Source: Bacilli bacterium
GTDB lineage: Bacteria; Bacillota_I; Bacilli_A; RFN20; CAG-826
Assembly: GCA_017651565.1 (NCBI GenBank)
Contig: JAGCCQ010000018.1
Span: forward strand, 1 to 55,528
Direction of reading: 5' to 3'
Length of the DNA: 55,528 nt
Part shown: piece by piece, positions 18,269 to 27,782 of the stretch
Layout of the letters: the number at the start of each line of letters is the position of its first letter
Position numbering within the stretch: the stretch's first letter is position 1
The notes under the pieces: generated by a model
The model's database searches: none
What the model saw: only the letters and a program-made list of their open reading frames with translations
Told to the model about the DNA's origin: nothing
Program-made: the position numbers and the translations under genes

Positions 18269-18895
18269 ATGTTTGAACAATCAAGAAAAGCACTCTCATC
18301 AATAATTGACGTATTACAAAAGATGCTAGAAGTATTTAGCATCATATTGTTTGTAGTATTCACTCTTTTCTATGGATACCAAATTATTGTCCATATTGGT
18401 GAACATCCAATCATTATTGTCATCTATTCTTTATTGATAGTAATTCATACGGTTGTATTCATATTCGCTAAGACAAGTAAAGCTGAAGGCGCTACTCATG
18501 CCGAAAGATATGAACAGCGAAGGATGATTAGAAAAAGAAAAAGAATATTCAAGATAATAAAATTATCTGTTAACACCTCCGCAATCATTTGGAACGTAGT
18601 TGAAATCTTTGTAAAACCTGTCAGCGATTTAAGAATTATGATTGTTATTATTTCTGCTGTCTTATTATTTGCTCAAATTTTATTAGAAATTATTCTTAAT
18701 TTATTACTTATTTACTTCGATAATTTCAGAATTGCAGTTATTGAAGATATTAGAAATATCGATATGGATAGCAACTTTGTTACTAAGTTCGTCACTAAAT
18801 CATTAGGAATTAAGAAAGCTTTAAAGACAATTAAAGATGATGATTACTTCTCTGAAACAGAAAAAGAAATTGCAGAGAAACAAAAACAAAAATAA
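18269..18895 (+). CDS. Four-helix membrane protein of unknown function
   Basis: The protein is 208 residues from this ATG. It has two membrane helices (about 22-42 and 47-67), a strongly basic cytoplasmic loop (about 70-98, Arg/Lys-rich), two more helices (about 100-150) and a charged tail ending in Glu/Lys repeats. The start is set by the TATAAT box 9 nt upstream; no Shine-Dalgarno site is present. It is a lone gene between surface-protein genes, with its own terminator. No family recognised. Confidence 0.65.
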   Translation: MFEQSRKALSSIIDVLQKMLEVFSIILFVVFTLFYGYQIIVHIGEHPIIIVIYSLLIVIHTVVFIFAKTSKAEGATHAERYEQRRMIRKRKRIFKIIKLSVNTSAIIWNVVEIFVKPVSDLRIMIVIISAVLLFAQILLEIILNLLLIYFDNFRIAVIEDIRNIDMDSNFVTKFVTKSLGIKKALKTIKDDDYFSETEKEIAEKQKQK

Positions 18896-18916
18896 CTTTT
18901 TAATTAAGAATTGTAG

Positions 18917-18933
18917 GCAAGTCTTAAACTTGC
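18917..18933 (+). terminator. Rho-independent terminator
   Basis: GCAAGT/ACTTGC stem with a 5-nt loop and a T6 tail. Confidence 0.75.
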
Positions 18934-18974
18934 TTTTTTCTTTCTCAAACAAGTTAGATCGAACCAAAATAAAA

Positions 18975-18990
18975 GCCCTTTTTAAAGGGC
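18975..18990 (-). terminator. Rho-independent terminator
   Basis: GCCCTT/AAGGGC stem with a TTTT run on the minus strand, after the regulator gene at 19012-19455. Confidence 0.7.
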
Positions 18991-19011
18991 ATAAGCAGTT
19001 TAAATGAGCGT

Positions 19012-19455
19012 TTAGAATTTCTTACCATACTTGGCGCAAATCTTCTTTAATTGGACGATTTTATCTTCAGAAGGATTCTTAATTTTGCCGTACATGTAGT
19101 CTTTAATTGTTCTATCTGAAACAGTAGGATTTAACATACTTCCAATGCGAGTATATGAGACGCGACAATCATAATTTAAATAGTTAATCATTTGTTGCAA
19201 TAAAGACATATCTTTTGTGTTTTTAGGACGCATTGTATCAGGTTTTCTGACGTCAACAAATTTAGGCTTATAAACTTCTTTAACTACTGGTTTTTCTTGG
19301 TCTCCAACAGCCTCGGAAATAAACATGCTAATCACTTGGCTTTTAGTTAATTTAAGGCCAATTTCTTTGCTCTTTTGTTTAGTATATTCTTCTAATTTTT
19401 TAAGATCACTTTTGCTTAAAGTAATCATTACATTTCTATTATCTTTTGAAATCAT
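19012..19455 (-). CDS. Putative DNA-binding regulator: ribbon-helix-helix plus helix-turn-helix
   Basis: The 147-residue basic protein has two DNA-binding-like parts. The N-terminus (about 5-55) reads as a beta strand (VMITLSKSDL) and two helices, the pattern of a CopG/MetJ-type ribbon-helix-helix fold. The C-terminal part (about 85-147) has the spacing of a helix-turn-helix, with 'SYTRIGSMLNP' then 'SDRTIKDYMYGKIKNPSEDKI' as recognition and following helices. The linker is Lys/Pro-rich. A GAGGA site lies 8 nt before the ATG and a TATACT box about 20 nt further up. It could regulate the surrounding surface genes. It could also derive from a plasmid or integrative element, where such small binders are common. 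Confidence 0.6.
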   Translation of the reverse strand: MISKDNRNVMITLSKSDLKKLEEYTKQKSKEIGLKLTKSQVISMFISEAVGDQEKPVVKEVYKPKFVDVRKPDTMRPKNTKDMSLLQQMINYLNYDCRVSYTRIGSMLNPTVSDRTIKDYMYGKIKNPSEDKIVQLKKICAKYGKKF

Positions 19456-19907
19456 AATCCAAATCCTCGAAAATAGTATAACACTAGTTTAAGACTAAGT
19501 TAATACCTATTTTTTTATTTATTTTATAAATACTTTTTAATTTTTTAATATAATGTAAAAAAATATAGTGAAGTTTTTATATGATTATTTTTATATTTTT
19601 CTCCCTGTTTTCAAGGAATTGGAAGCTTAAAAATGCTTTATAATTCCATTCAAATATCGCATAAAGTTTCGCTCATTTTTAATTATTTTAAGAAGTTTTA
19701 AAAAAATATTTTTTCGTTTGAATAAAATACTAATCTAATATTTTTTTGAGCCTCATATCCGCTATTTTTATTATTAAATAATAAGTAGGTTTTTGTACCG
19801 AAATAAGAGCAAAATTAGGATTGCTTTTTTAGTTCTTACTAATTATTCGTATTACTAATATTAATGTCTTATTTAAGGAACGTTTATACGTATTTTAAGT
19901 AAAAGAA
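19456..19907. other. Long AT-rich gene-free stretch with one hairpin
   Basis: About 450 nt without a convincing gene on either strand, richer in A and T than its surroundings. It holds an interrupted inverted repeat, GGAATT at 19615-19620 and AATTCC at 19642-19647, with an inner AGC/GCT pair. A TATAATG is at about 19550. I see no tRNA, riboswitch or coding remnant. Confidence 0.5.
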
Positions 19908-19931
19908 AAGGCGATGAATTAACATCGCCTT
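19908..19931 (-). terminator. Rho-independent terminator
   Basis: Strong stem AAGGCGATG/CATCGCCTT with a 6-nt loop, then TTCTTTT on the minus strand. It ends the two-repeat lipoprotein gene. Confidence 0.85.
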
Positions 19932-19952
19932 GAATACGTAAATAATCAATTA

Positions 19953-21320
19953 TTAAGCAACTTTTAATACAGCTTTATATGTCTTGCTGTTATAAGTGAG
20001 CTCAACAATTTTTGATCCCGCGTCAGCAGTATCGATTTCTTCTCCGAACCAGCTGTCATCAACACCTTTAACCGCGGAAGCGCTCTTATCATTTTTGAAT
20101 GTTGCATTAGCATAGATTGGATAAGCAAAGCCTTTTGTTCTACTCTTTGAAGAATCGAACACTGATTTTGTATCTCCAACGCTAACATTTAATTCAAAGT
20201 GATATCCAGAAACATTAGAGCTTGATTGTAATGCAGCTGCGTAGCCATCGAGATAACCAACAGAAGCATTAGTGAATTCGCCGGCATCGTTATAAACAGG
20301 GTGAGCAAGTAAATTTTCATAATAATCGAAATAAGTTACATTATTAGATGAATCCTTAACTTCAATTAAGTTATCAATCACTTTATATGTGTAGGAAGTT
20401 GTTTCTTCAGTCCAAACATTCTTTGTTGTTAATGTTCCACTTGTTTCAAATGCATATTCCATTTTCTTTCCATCTACTGTTGATAAGAAGTGGAAGATTT
20501 TTTCTGTTTTGAAGTGTCCATCACTATTTACCGCTTCACCTTCAGCAGATTGAGCTGCAGCAGCAACTCTTAATACTGCCTTATATGTTTTCTTATTTAC
20601 TACGACATCAATAACTTGATTTCCTATTTTTGTAGTATCAATAACGCCTTGTGTAATCATTGAGTCATCAACAGGAAGAACTTTTGAGTTCTTTAAACTT
20701 GCTTCAAATGTAGCGTTTGCAAAGATAGGATAAGCAATACCTTTTGAAGTTTCTTTTTCACGGCTGAATACTGCTTTCGTATCACCAACTGATGCTTGAA
20801 GATCGATGTGATAACCAATAACGCCAGTGCCTCTTGATGAAATTGTTACTCCATCTCTATATCCAATAGCGCCACCGACAAATGTTGCGTAACCTTCACG
20901 TGATGAGCTAGCAAAATTTACTGGGTGATATAAAACATCATCGTAGAAATCAATGTATTGAATTTTATCTTTTGAATCTTTGATTTCAATTAAATTGCTA
21001 ATAGCTTTGTAAGTGTACTCAAATGTCTCGTTTGTTGCGACATCTTTTGTTGTTAATTTTCCGTTTGTTTCAAATTTGTAATCAACTTGAGTACCAGCTT
21101 CATTATTTGTGAAGTGATAAGTTTTTTCATTTCTGAAATGTCCGTTGTCATCAAATGTTGTTAAATCGCTTGCTTGTTGAGCTGCGTCGTTCGTCTTGGT
21201 ATCAGCGTCTTTTGTTTCGTCTTTTGCTTTATCGGCTGTACCAAAAATTGCATTGCACCCTGCTAATGTTAATGAACCAGCAGCTAATGCTAATACAAAT
21301 AGCTTTTTTGTCTTAATCAT
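19953..21320 (-). CDS. Lipoprotein with two tandem homologous domains
   Basis: The 455-residue protein has a lipoprotein signal ending LTLAGC (Cys22), a short charged linker (about 30-60), then two related units of about 185 residues. Unit 1 (about 60-250) and unit 2 (about 265-455) share, in order, the motifs GHF(R/K)xEK, TTK(D/N)V, YTYK, NLIE(I/V)KDS, HPV, GYxxG, GYH, SVGDTK, AYPI(F/Y)ANATF and a closing YKAVL(R/K)VA. The repeat came from an internal duplication. No catalytic motif is visible, so it is likely a binding or structural surface protein. AAAGGGG precedes the ATG. Function unknown. Confidence 0.75.
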   Translation of the reverse strand: MIKTKKLFVLALAAGSLTLAGCNAIFGTADKAKDETKDADTKTNDAAQQASDLTTFDDNGHFRNEKTYHFTNNEAGTQVDYKFETNGKLTTKDVATNETFEYTYKAISNLIEIKDSKDKIQYIDFYDDVLYHPVNFASSSREGYATFVGGAIGYRDGVTISSRGTGVIGYHIDLQASVGDTKAVFSREKETSKGIAYPIFANATFEASLKNSKVLPVDDSMITQGVIDTTKIGNQVIDVVVNKKTYKAVLRVAAAAQSAEGEAVNSDGHFKTEKIFHFLSTVDGKKMEYAFETSGTLTTKNVWTEETTSYTYKVIDNLIEVKDSSNNVTYFDYYENLLAHPVYNDAGEFTNASVGYLDGYAAALQSSSNVSGYHFELNVSVGDTKSVFDSSKSRTKGFAYPIYANATFKNDKSASAVKGVDDSWFGEEIDTADAGSKIVELTYNSKTYKAVLKVA

Positions 21321-21549
21321 TATCTGAATTCCCCTTTAGTACTTTATTATTTTAATAATATAACTAAAAAATACGCAAGATTTATTTATTTTTGCTAAAA
21401 AACGTGCGTTTTTAAGCACAAAATTATTTTTCAACGTCCATAACCAACAGCAGGTTTTAAACTAATTTTCCCTCGCTGTAAGATAAAATTTTCTTATATT
21501 CACAACTCGACTATTTTAAATTTTTACTTAAAAAGAAATAAATGCTTTA

Positions 21550-21555
21550 TATAAT
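21550..21555 (+). promoter_or_regulatory. -10 box close to start of the CotH gene
   Basis: A perfect TATAAT, 9 nt before the ATG at 21565; no Shine-Dalgarno site in between. Confidence 0.55.
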
Positions 21556-21564
21556 TAAATTACT

Positions 21565-23619
21565 ATGAAAAAGATTAGTAAACGTCGCTTTCTATGTTTT
21601 GCTATATGTGCTTCAAATATTTTAACTGTGGGTTGTAATAAATATTCAAAATTCACAATTAAATTTCATATTGATGATGAAGTAAAAGAAATCCAAGGAA
21701 GTAACGATGGCTATATCGTTGAAGAGGTAAACAAAGAAAACAAAAGATTTATTGGATGGAGTACAACCCAATCTAAAAAAGATATTGTTTCAACTGATGT
21801 AGATGTAAAAAATTCTTCTGTCGAAAACCTATTTAATAAAGATAATATTCTAGAATTATACGCTATATATGCAGACGTGATTACAGTTAACTTTATGTTA
21901 GAATCTCCTGTTACTTTTACATTAGATTCTGATTTGAAAAACAATGAAAAAGTTCCTGAAAACAATAAAGAAGGTTCTTATATAAAAGGTTGGGCTCTAA
22001 GTTCTGAATCCAATGAAATAACTTTAAAAAACGATGTATACACTGTTTCATATTCTAATATTTCTCCATTAACTAACGGAGATAGCGTTATCAATTTCTA
22101 TCCAATTTATAAAAATACAAATGTAAAGTTATATAAATTTAGCACTAATGATGAAATGGCAGAAATTCATATTGAAACAGATAATCATCTAGCAATTGAC
22201 GATTCTTCCCTTATTCTTCAAGATGAACACAAAGGCAAGAACGGAGAATTGCCTGCATATGATTATGTAGGTGCTAAAATTAGTGTTGATCATTGTGAAG
22301 AACAATATGTTTTAGATAGCGTAGCAGGCAAAGTAAAAGTAAGAGGTAATTACACTTCCTCATATGATAAAAAGCCTATTAGAATTAAGTTTGATAAAAA
22401 GCAAAAAATGCTTGGCTTAAACAAAGATAACTCTTTAAAGAGTTGGGTTTTATTAGCTAACTGGAAAGATACTTCTATGTTAAGAGATGCAAGTGCATTT
22501 TATTTAGCTAACGCCATATTAGAAACAGATGGATTTTATGCATCGGATTTTAGATTTGTTAAAGTGTATTTAAATGGTTCATATAATGGAGTTTATCTTT
22601 TAGTTGAACAACAACAAATAGATAGCGCTAGAGTTAACATCGCTGAATCTAAAAGCGAAGAAGATTCTGAAAAGACTGGTTATTTATTAGAATACGACGG
22701 CTATTATAAAAACGAACCAAGTAATCAAAGATTCACTGTTTCGTATAACGATGTTAAAAACGGGAATACTGGTTTTACTATTAGTAATGACATTATGAAT
22801 ACTGCACAATATAACTTTATCAAGAAAGTTACTCAAAATATTTGGAAAGTCGTATATGACGCATGCAAAAAGTCACACACCAATTTATCTACTAGTCCAT
22901 ATCACACAATAGATGATAATGGTAACTATATCGAGGATAAAACAATTACTTCTTCTGAAGAAGCTGTTGATAAAGTAATGGATACTAAATCATTAGTTGA
23001 TATGTATCTTCTTCATGAACTATTAGAAGATAGAGATCTTGGATTCTCTTCTTTCTATTTCTCTATAGATTTTAGCGAAAACGGCAATAAGAAGCTTACT
23101 TTCAACGCTCCATGGGATTTTGATTATGCTGTTGGTAATAGTAACTTTGAAAACGCTTTAAAAGCCACTATTTCGACTTCTAAATTTAAAAATGAAGGAA
23201 AGTTAGATTCCACAGGAAAAAAATTTAAAGAAGATACTGTCTTAACTAAATCCGATTTTACAATTGAAAAAGCTGATGCTTTATATTGTAAACAAACTGA
23301 CAACCCATGGTTTGTTGTTTTCTCAGATCAACAATGGCTTTGGAACGCAGTTTACGAAAGATATCTAGAAGCTAAACAAGCAAAAGTATTCTCTTCTTTA
23401 TTAGAAATGATTTCTACATATACCAATAAATATTCAACATACTTCAATGAAAACTTTACTAAGTGGCCACAAAGTATGGGACTTAAATTAAGTGAATATC
23501 AACCGAGCATAGTTACATATTTTGTCACTCAAAAACAAGCCAGTGACTTCTTATATATTTGGTTAGAAGCCAGAATTGAAGGGCTTGGAACAGCTCTAAA
23601 GAATAAGGCAAAAGCATAA
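21565..23619 (+). CDS. CotH-family kinase-like lipoprotein
   Basis: The 684-residue protein has a lipoprotein signal ending LTVGC (Cys24). Two short beta repeats of the Listeria-Bacteroides/InlB type follow (about 30-185; 'RFIGWSTT' and 'YIKGWALSS' mark them). A CotH domain (about 195-640) comes next. Its landmarks are VRGNYTSSYDKKPIRIKF, the NWKD...LRD motif, VYLNGSYNGVYLLVEQ, and the acidic APWDFDYAVGN that would hold the metal. CotH of Bacillus is an atypical protein kinase that phosphorylates spore-coat proteins. Related domains are found fused to surface modules in many gut bacteria, where their role is unsettled. This one would face outward from the membrane. No spore-coat gene is in the window. 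Confidence 0.85.
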   Translation: MKKISKRRFLCFAICASNILTVGCNKYSKFTIKFHIDDEVKEIQGSNDGYIVEEVNKENKRFIGWSTTQSKKDIVSTDVDVKNSSVENLFNKDNILELYAIYADVITVNFMLESPVTFTLDSDLKNNEKVPENNKEGSYIKGWALSSESNEITLKNDVYTVSYSNISPLTNGDSVINFYPIYKNTNVKLYKFSTNDEMAEIHIETDNHLAIDDSSLILQDEHKGKNGELPAYDYVGAKISVDHCEEQYVLDSVAGKVKVRGNYTSSYDKKPIRIKFDKKQKMLGLNKDNSLKSWVLLANWKDTSMLRDASAFYLANAILETDGFYASDFRFVKVYLNGSYNGVYLLVEQQQIDSARVNIAESKSEEDSEKTGYLLEYDGYYKNEPSNQRFTVSYNDVKNGNTGFTISNDIMNTAQYNFIKKVTQNIWKVVYDACKKSHTNLSTSPYHTIDDNGNYIEDKTITSSEEAVDKVMDTKSLVDMYLLHELLEDRDLGFSSFYFSIDFSENGNKKLTFNAPWDFDYAVGNSNFENALKATISTSKFKNEGKLDSTGKKFKEDTVLTKSDFTIEKADALYCKQTDNPWFVVFSDQQWLWNAVYERYLEAKQAKVFSSLLEMISTYTNKYSTYFNENFTKWPQSMGLKLSEYQPSIVTYFVTQKQASDFLYIWLEARIEGLGTALKNKAKA

Positions 23620-23627
23620 AATATTAA

Positions 23628-23667
23628 AATAGACTTAGTTCTCATTATTTGAAGAATTAAGTCTATT
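23628..23667 (+). terminator. Rho-independent terminator
   Basis: Ten-pair stem AATAGACTTA/TAAGTCTATT with a 20-nt loop and a T-rich tail, after the CotH gene. Confidence 0.7.
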
Positions 23668-23689
23668 TTTATTTAGAATTTATGTTGCT

Positions 23690-26281
23690 CTATAACGTAC
23701 CAACAGGAGTAACACTAAAGTAGAAATATACATAATTAGATTCAACCGTACAACTTACAGCTAATATCATAGCTTGCTTTGCGATGATAATTCCATTTGA
23801 TCCCTTAGCAAAATAATTAGTCATACCGGATATTCCAACAACATCGTTATAACCGAATCCTGGGTAAGTCGTGCTTGGATTATGAACGCTCCAATCGCCA
23901 TTAGCTATAAATTTAAATTCTTTGCCAGCAGGTAAATAAATTTGCGTTGCTAAATCCCATTGGCTTGAGTTAGTTGAAACAAATGAGACACTGTTATCGG
24001 CAGCAGAAGAGTTCCAAGTATCAAATATTGAAGTCATATATAATGAAGTAATCTTTGTACCTTCAAAGTAATTAGGGTTATTACTAACTTCAAGTTTTAC
24101 ATAATAATCAAGATTTTCATATTCGTAACAATAGAAAGTGAGTTGATAAATATATTTGCTAGTTGTGTCCTCGTCGTTAATTAATACAAAAATACCATCT
24201 ACAGTATTCTTATTTTTGTACCTATAGCCATATGAACTCACCAACCTATCCATATAGTTATGAATTTCTGCATACGCTGAATCATAAATATATAAGCCAT
24301 CTGACTCTAAATCAAACGAAGCGCTAATGCTACTGTAGTAAGGGAATCCAGCGCTAGTTAGTGCGCTAGGGAAAGCTGTTGTTAAACCAACTTTATCAGA
24401 ACAATAAACATGATAAGCACGAAGATAATAGTTTACTCCGCTTACATTTTCAAGACGTGAAAGTTTAACAAATAGTAGTATGTTACTGCCTACAGCTTTT
24501 TGATATAAGAAAGTTGGATATGTTACTGAACCAGCATAAGAATTATCATAGTATGCTGTGAAACCATTTGATGTTAAGCGAGTTTTATAGTTCTTTAAAT
24601 CAGTAAGGCTAGTATGGATAATATCGCAGCCATAGCCATTTTTATACGTGCTAGTATTAGCGAGTTGATATTGAGTAACCATTGTACTTGTGTATTCTGG
24701 TACACCATAATCTAATAATTCTTGTGGGAAGATTGGGTTTTTATCTAGGAAGCTTAATGAATCGCCATAAAGAAGGACAAAACCATCAGTTAAACTTTTA
24801 ACTTTATCAATAATATCAATTTTAAAAGAACCTGTAACATCGCCATCATCTAAAGTATAGGACTCATCAACCTTTAAAAAAGCTTCCTTGATACTATATG
24901 TATCGGTGATTAAAATTGGGCTAGTATAATTACCATCAGTTAAACCAACTGAAAAATAAAAATCGAAAATCGAACCATTATGCAAATTACTAGAAGGAAT
25001 TTGTTCTTTGATTTTTCCTTTGGTTAGATAGAAAACAGGGACATAAACGGCGGTCATAGTACTTGTGTCTTCAAAATTTGTAAACAACGATTTAATAGTT
25101 GTATTTCCAGCAACACTATAAGAAGGAATCTCACTTAAGTCTGAAAGGCATGCACGCATTTCATCAACTAAATCGGGATAAAGTGATTCTGGATTATAAA
25201 ATGAATTACTGCTTTCCTTTATATGATCAATAGTGCTTGGATTTTTTGTTAAGAAAGCATATTGAATATCATCACCATATCTTTTTGAAATGGTTGTATA
25301 AATACTACTAGTATTAACGCTTTGATTGTCTTCTAAATTAGATAAGAAAGTTGCATAACTTAATGGTTCAAACATTCCTAATCCGAATAAAGTTTCACCG
25401 ATATCTAATTGCTTAGATTCAGGCATATTTTTATTTACATAATACGAACCATCAACATACCACTTTAAAGAATCTACTCTATAAGACATTCCTTCATTAA
25501 CAAAATCTTGGAATGAACCATGTCTTTCATCAGGAGCAAGAGCTTTATTTGTTTCGACATTAAATTTTCTATATTCAGCTAATGCACCACTTATAACTCT
25601 GAGATAGTCATATTGGTAAGTCATATAACCAACATAAGGAGCGTTTAATTCATCGTTTCTTGTATATGTTTTTAAGATAAATGTTGGCCTGTCAGAACTA
25701 AAATCGTAATCAATAACAAAGCTTACATATCTATTTGTAGTAAAAGAAATTCCACTAGGAACTAACGTATAAGTATTTTGGAAAACAACGTTTGAATAAA
25801 CTTGGTTGAATGAATTTACTTTTACATCAGTACCAACGATTGAATTACATAAAACATTATAATTTGGGTCCAAAGTTGTGTCTTTTTGGCCTGAAATGAA
25901 ATCAAAGTAAACATTCTTTGTTAAAGTGTCGTAATATTTTGTACCAAAGTTAAAATCTGGCCCGACACTTGAAAAAATGCCTTTTGCGTATTTGAATTGA
26001 ATAAATGGTTCATCATTATAATTAAAATCTATTGGTCTTGTACCAACATAATCTTGTCTTGTGTAAAGCTCATAAAGATGGCTATAGCCACTCATAAAAG
26101 TAGTATCGTGATTTTCGTAATCAATAACAATATTGTCTAATGTTCCATCAACAACACTAAAAATATCTTCAACAGTTCCGTAGTCTAAAGACTTGCCAGA
26201 AAATGAACTACATCCGGTTAATAAAGAAAAAGCCAATATTGGAATTAATAGGCTACATTTTTTTCTTCTAAAGATCCCCAT
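23690..26281 (-). CDS. Large lipoprotein of unknown function
   Basis: The protein has 863 residues from the ATG at 26281. A further ATG at 26332 would add 17 residues in front of the signal peptide, which would be unusual. From 26281 the signal MGIFRRKK...LLTGC is a standard lipoprotein signal (Cys24). The body is Tyr/Ser/Asn/Asp-rich, with repeated short beta-strand patterns and few charged clusters, typical of an extracellular all-beta protein. The last 100 residues resemble a small carbohydrate-binding-like module (GKEFKFIANGDWSVHN, ending GIIIAKQAM), of the sort seen in SusE or starch-binding proteins. No enzyme motif seen. It is convergent with the CotH gene. Confidence 0.65.
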   Translation of the reverse strand: MGIFRRKKCSLLIPILAFSLLTGCSSFSGKSLDYGTVEDIFSVVDGTLDNIVIDYENHDTTFMSGYSHLYELYTRQDYVGTRPIDFNYNDEPFIQFKYAKGIFSSVGPDFNFGTKYYDTLTKNVYFDFISGQKDTTLDPNYNVLCNSIVGTDVKVNSFNQVYSNVVFQNTYTLVPSGISFTTNRYVSFVIDYDFSSDRPTFILKTYTRNDELNAPYVGYMTYQYDYLRVISGALAEYRKFNVETNKALAPDERHGSFQDFVNEGMSYRVDSLKWYVDGSYYVNKNMPESKQLDIGETLFGLGMFEPLSYATFLSNLEDNQSVNTSSIYTTISKRYGDDIQYAFLTKNPSTIDHIKESSNSFYNPESLYPDLVDEMRACLSDLSEIPSYSVAGNTTIKSLFTNFEDTSTMTAVYVPVFYLTKGKIKEQIPSSNLHNGSIFDFYFSVGLTDGNYTSPILITDTYSIKEAFLKVDESYTLDDGDVTGSFKIDIIDKVKSLTDGFVLLYGDSLSFLDKNPIFPQELLDYGVPEYTSTMVTQYQLANTSTYKNGYGCDIIHTSLTDLKNYKTRLTSNGFTAYYDNSYAGSVTYPTFLYQKAVGSNILLFVKLSRLENVSGVNYYLRAYHVYCSDKVGLTTAFPSALTSAGFPYYSSISASFDLESDGLYIYDSAYAEIHNYMDRLVSSYGYRYKNKNTVDGIFVLINDEDTTSKYIYQLTFYCYEYENLDYYVKLEVSNNPNYFEGTKITSLYMTSIFDTWNSSAADNSVSFVSTNSSQWDLATQIYLPAGKEFKFIANGDWSVHNPSTTYPGFGYNDVVGISGMTNYFAKGSNGIIIAKQAMILAVSCTVESNYVYFYFSVTPVGTL

Positions 26282-26372
26282 ATTTTTCAATATCCCATTT
26301 ACTAATATATAGCATATAATGCTAGTTTTCATTAATTTTTGAAAATAGTTAATTATTAACTAAGCAATATAA

Positions 26373-26412
26373 AAAGCCCTTTATCATTTTTCGTATTTGA
26401 ATAAAGGGCTTT
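26373..26412 (-). terminator. Rho-independent terminator (symmetrical)
   Basis: AAAGCCCTTTAT/ATAAAGGGCTTT, twelve pairs, T-tracts on both sides. It ends the anchored protein gene at 26425-27609 on the minus strand. Confidence 0.8.
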
Positions 26413-26424
26413 TAAACAAACTAA

Positions 26425-27609
26425 TTATTTGCCTAAATGATTAATTCTGCGTCTTCTAATTACTAAGTATCCAGTAGCAATAGATAAGAGTGCGATTGTA
26501 ACAAATATAGTTACAAATGTATTAGAATCTGTAAGCTCTTCGCCAATAGCCATTGTAAATGCTCTTGGAGCAAGAGAAATTTTTCCTGCAGCAACTCTAC
26601 CCATAAAGTCAGCATAACCATCTTCATCAGTATTAGCAGCGTTTACACCATATCTTTGTAAAACGTAATCGTATCTTTGGATTGCTCTAGTAATTTCAGT
26701 ATCTGTAGCATCATCTTTACCGATATGTTCTTTTGCAGCAAGCAAAGCTTGTGCTTCTGGAGATAATGCGGCATAAGTGCTAGCGTATGTTCCCCAGCCA
26801 CTCTTTGAATCTGAACATTCAGTTCCTAAGAATGCTTGGCTCCATTCATCAGCTTCCGCAACTACTGGATCAGTAAGATAAGTAGTATTTCCGTTGAAAT
26901 CAAAATAGAGTTCATATGTTGCTGCTTCTAAGACTTCAATATAGTTACCGAAATAACGTAAATTTGAAGAAATTCCGTCTAGACAACTATAGTTGTTGTA
27001 TTGATTATCACCATCAATAGTCTTCTTAATGTAGAACTTTTGGTTATCTTCGAAAGATACTTTTCCAAAAGCCTCTAAGCCTTCTCCATTAGGTTTAACT
27101 TTATAGTCATCCAATTCAGCAAGTTGGACGCCACCATCATCTATGACCAATGTTTCCATGGAGTAAACGCCCCAGTTACCACCTTCGCTAGCATTTCCTG
27201 CCATCCATACGACATCAGAATCTGCTAAGTTTATATTTCCAGTTCTACACCACACATTGCCCCAAGGATTACTGACATTCCAGTTATTTCCATCAACTCT
27301 TAAGACAATAAACTGTGTTGGTTCAAAATTAAGTGACCATTCATATTTTTGATATGTGTGTTCTGTGTTCCAAACTGCTTCACCCCAAGCTGTGTTTTGA
27401 GGTTCACTATTGTCAAAGAAATGAGCAACCAGTTTAGAACCGGTATATTTCATATCTCCGTCATTTTTTTGAACAAAGAAACTTCCTGAATATGCAGGTG
27501 TATCCGCTTTTACAGCTTTAACTTCATCACGAATGTTAAGTGCTCTTCCTGCAACAAAGGCAAAAGCAAAAGATAGGCCTAACGCTAAAAATAGTTTTCC
27601 TTTTTTCAT
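26425..27609 (-). CDS. Secreted protein with C-terminal membrane anchor and starch-binding-like module
   Basis: The protein has 394 residues from the ATG at 27609. That ATG is chosen because a GGGAGG ribosome site lies 6 nt before it, and the signal peptide then starts at residue 1; an ATG at 27708 would add 33 residues. The N-terminus is a Sec signal (MKKGKLFLALGL...). Residues about 35-215 are rich in Trp/Tyr/Asn with the look of a starch-binding or carbohydrate-binding module. A helical region follows, then a single C-terminal membrane helix (about 363-383) with a stop-transfer tail of four Arg. No LPxTG motif is present. It is probably displayed on the outer face of the membrane. Function unknown. 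Confidence 0.65.
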   Translation of the reverse strand: MKKGKLFLALGLSFAFAFVAGRALNIRDEVKAVKADTPAYSGSFFVQKNDGDMKYTGSKLVAHFFDNSEPQNTAWGEAVWNTEHTYQKYEWSLNFEPTQFIVLRVDGNNWNVSNPWGNVWCRTGNINLADSDVVWMAGNASEGGNWGVYSMETLVIDDGGVQLAELDDYKVKPNGEGLEAFGKVSFEDNQKFYIKKTIDGDNQYNNYSCLDGISSNLRYFGNYIEVLEAATYELYFDFNGNTTYLTDPVVAEADEWSQAFLGTECSDSKSGWGTYASTYAALSPEAQALLAAKEHIGKDDATDTEITRAIQRYDYVLQRYGVNAANTDEDGYADFMGRVAAGKISLAPRAFTMAIGEELTDSNTFVTIFVTIALLSIATGYLVIRRRRINHLGK

Positions 27610-27782
27610 AACCATCCTCCCATGGATTATTACTAGATTTCTATTAAAGAAATCATTCATTATTTTGCTTGTACGCCAAAAAGCATACTGAACAATTGAA
27701 TATTGCAAATTCTTAACTTTATGTTAAACCGAATATATTTTACTGTCAAATAATTACTTTAATTAAGGTAATTTTTATGCAA

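Noticed and set aside
18160..18363. 67-codon minus-strand frame ahead of the membrane protein gene
   Set aside because: It overlaps the promoter and start of a better-supported gene on the other strand, has no ribosome site, and its composition is that of AT-rich spacer.
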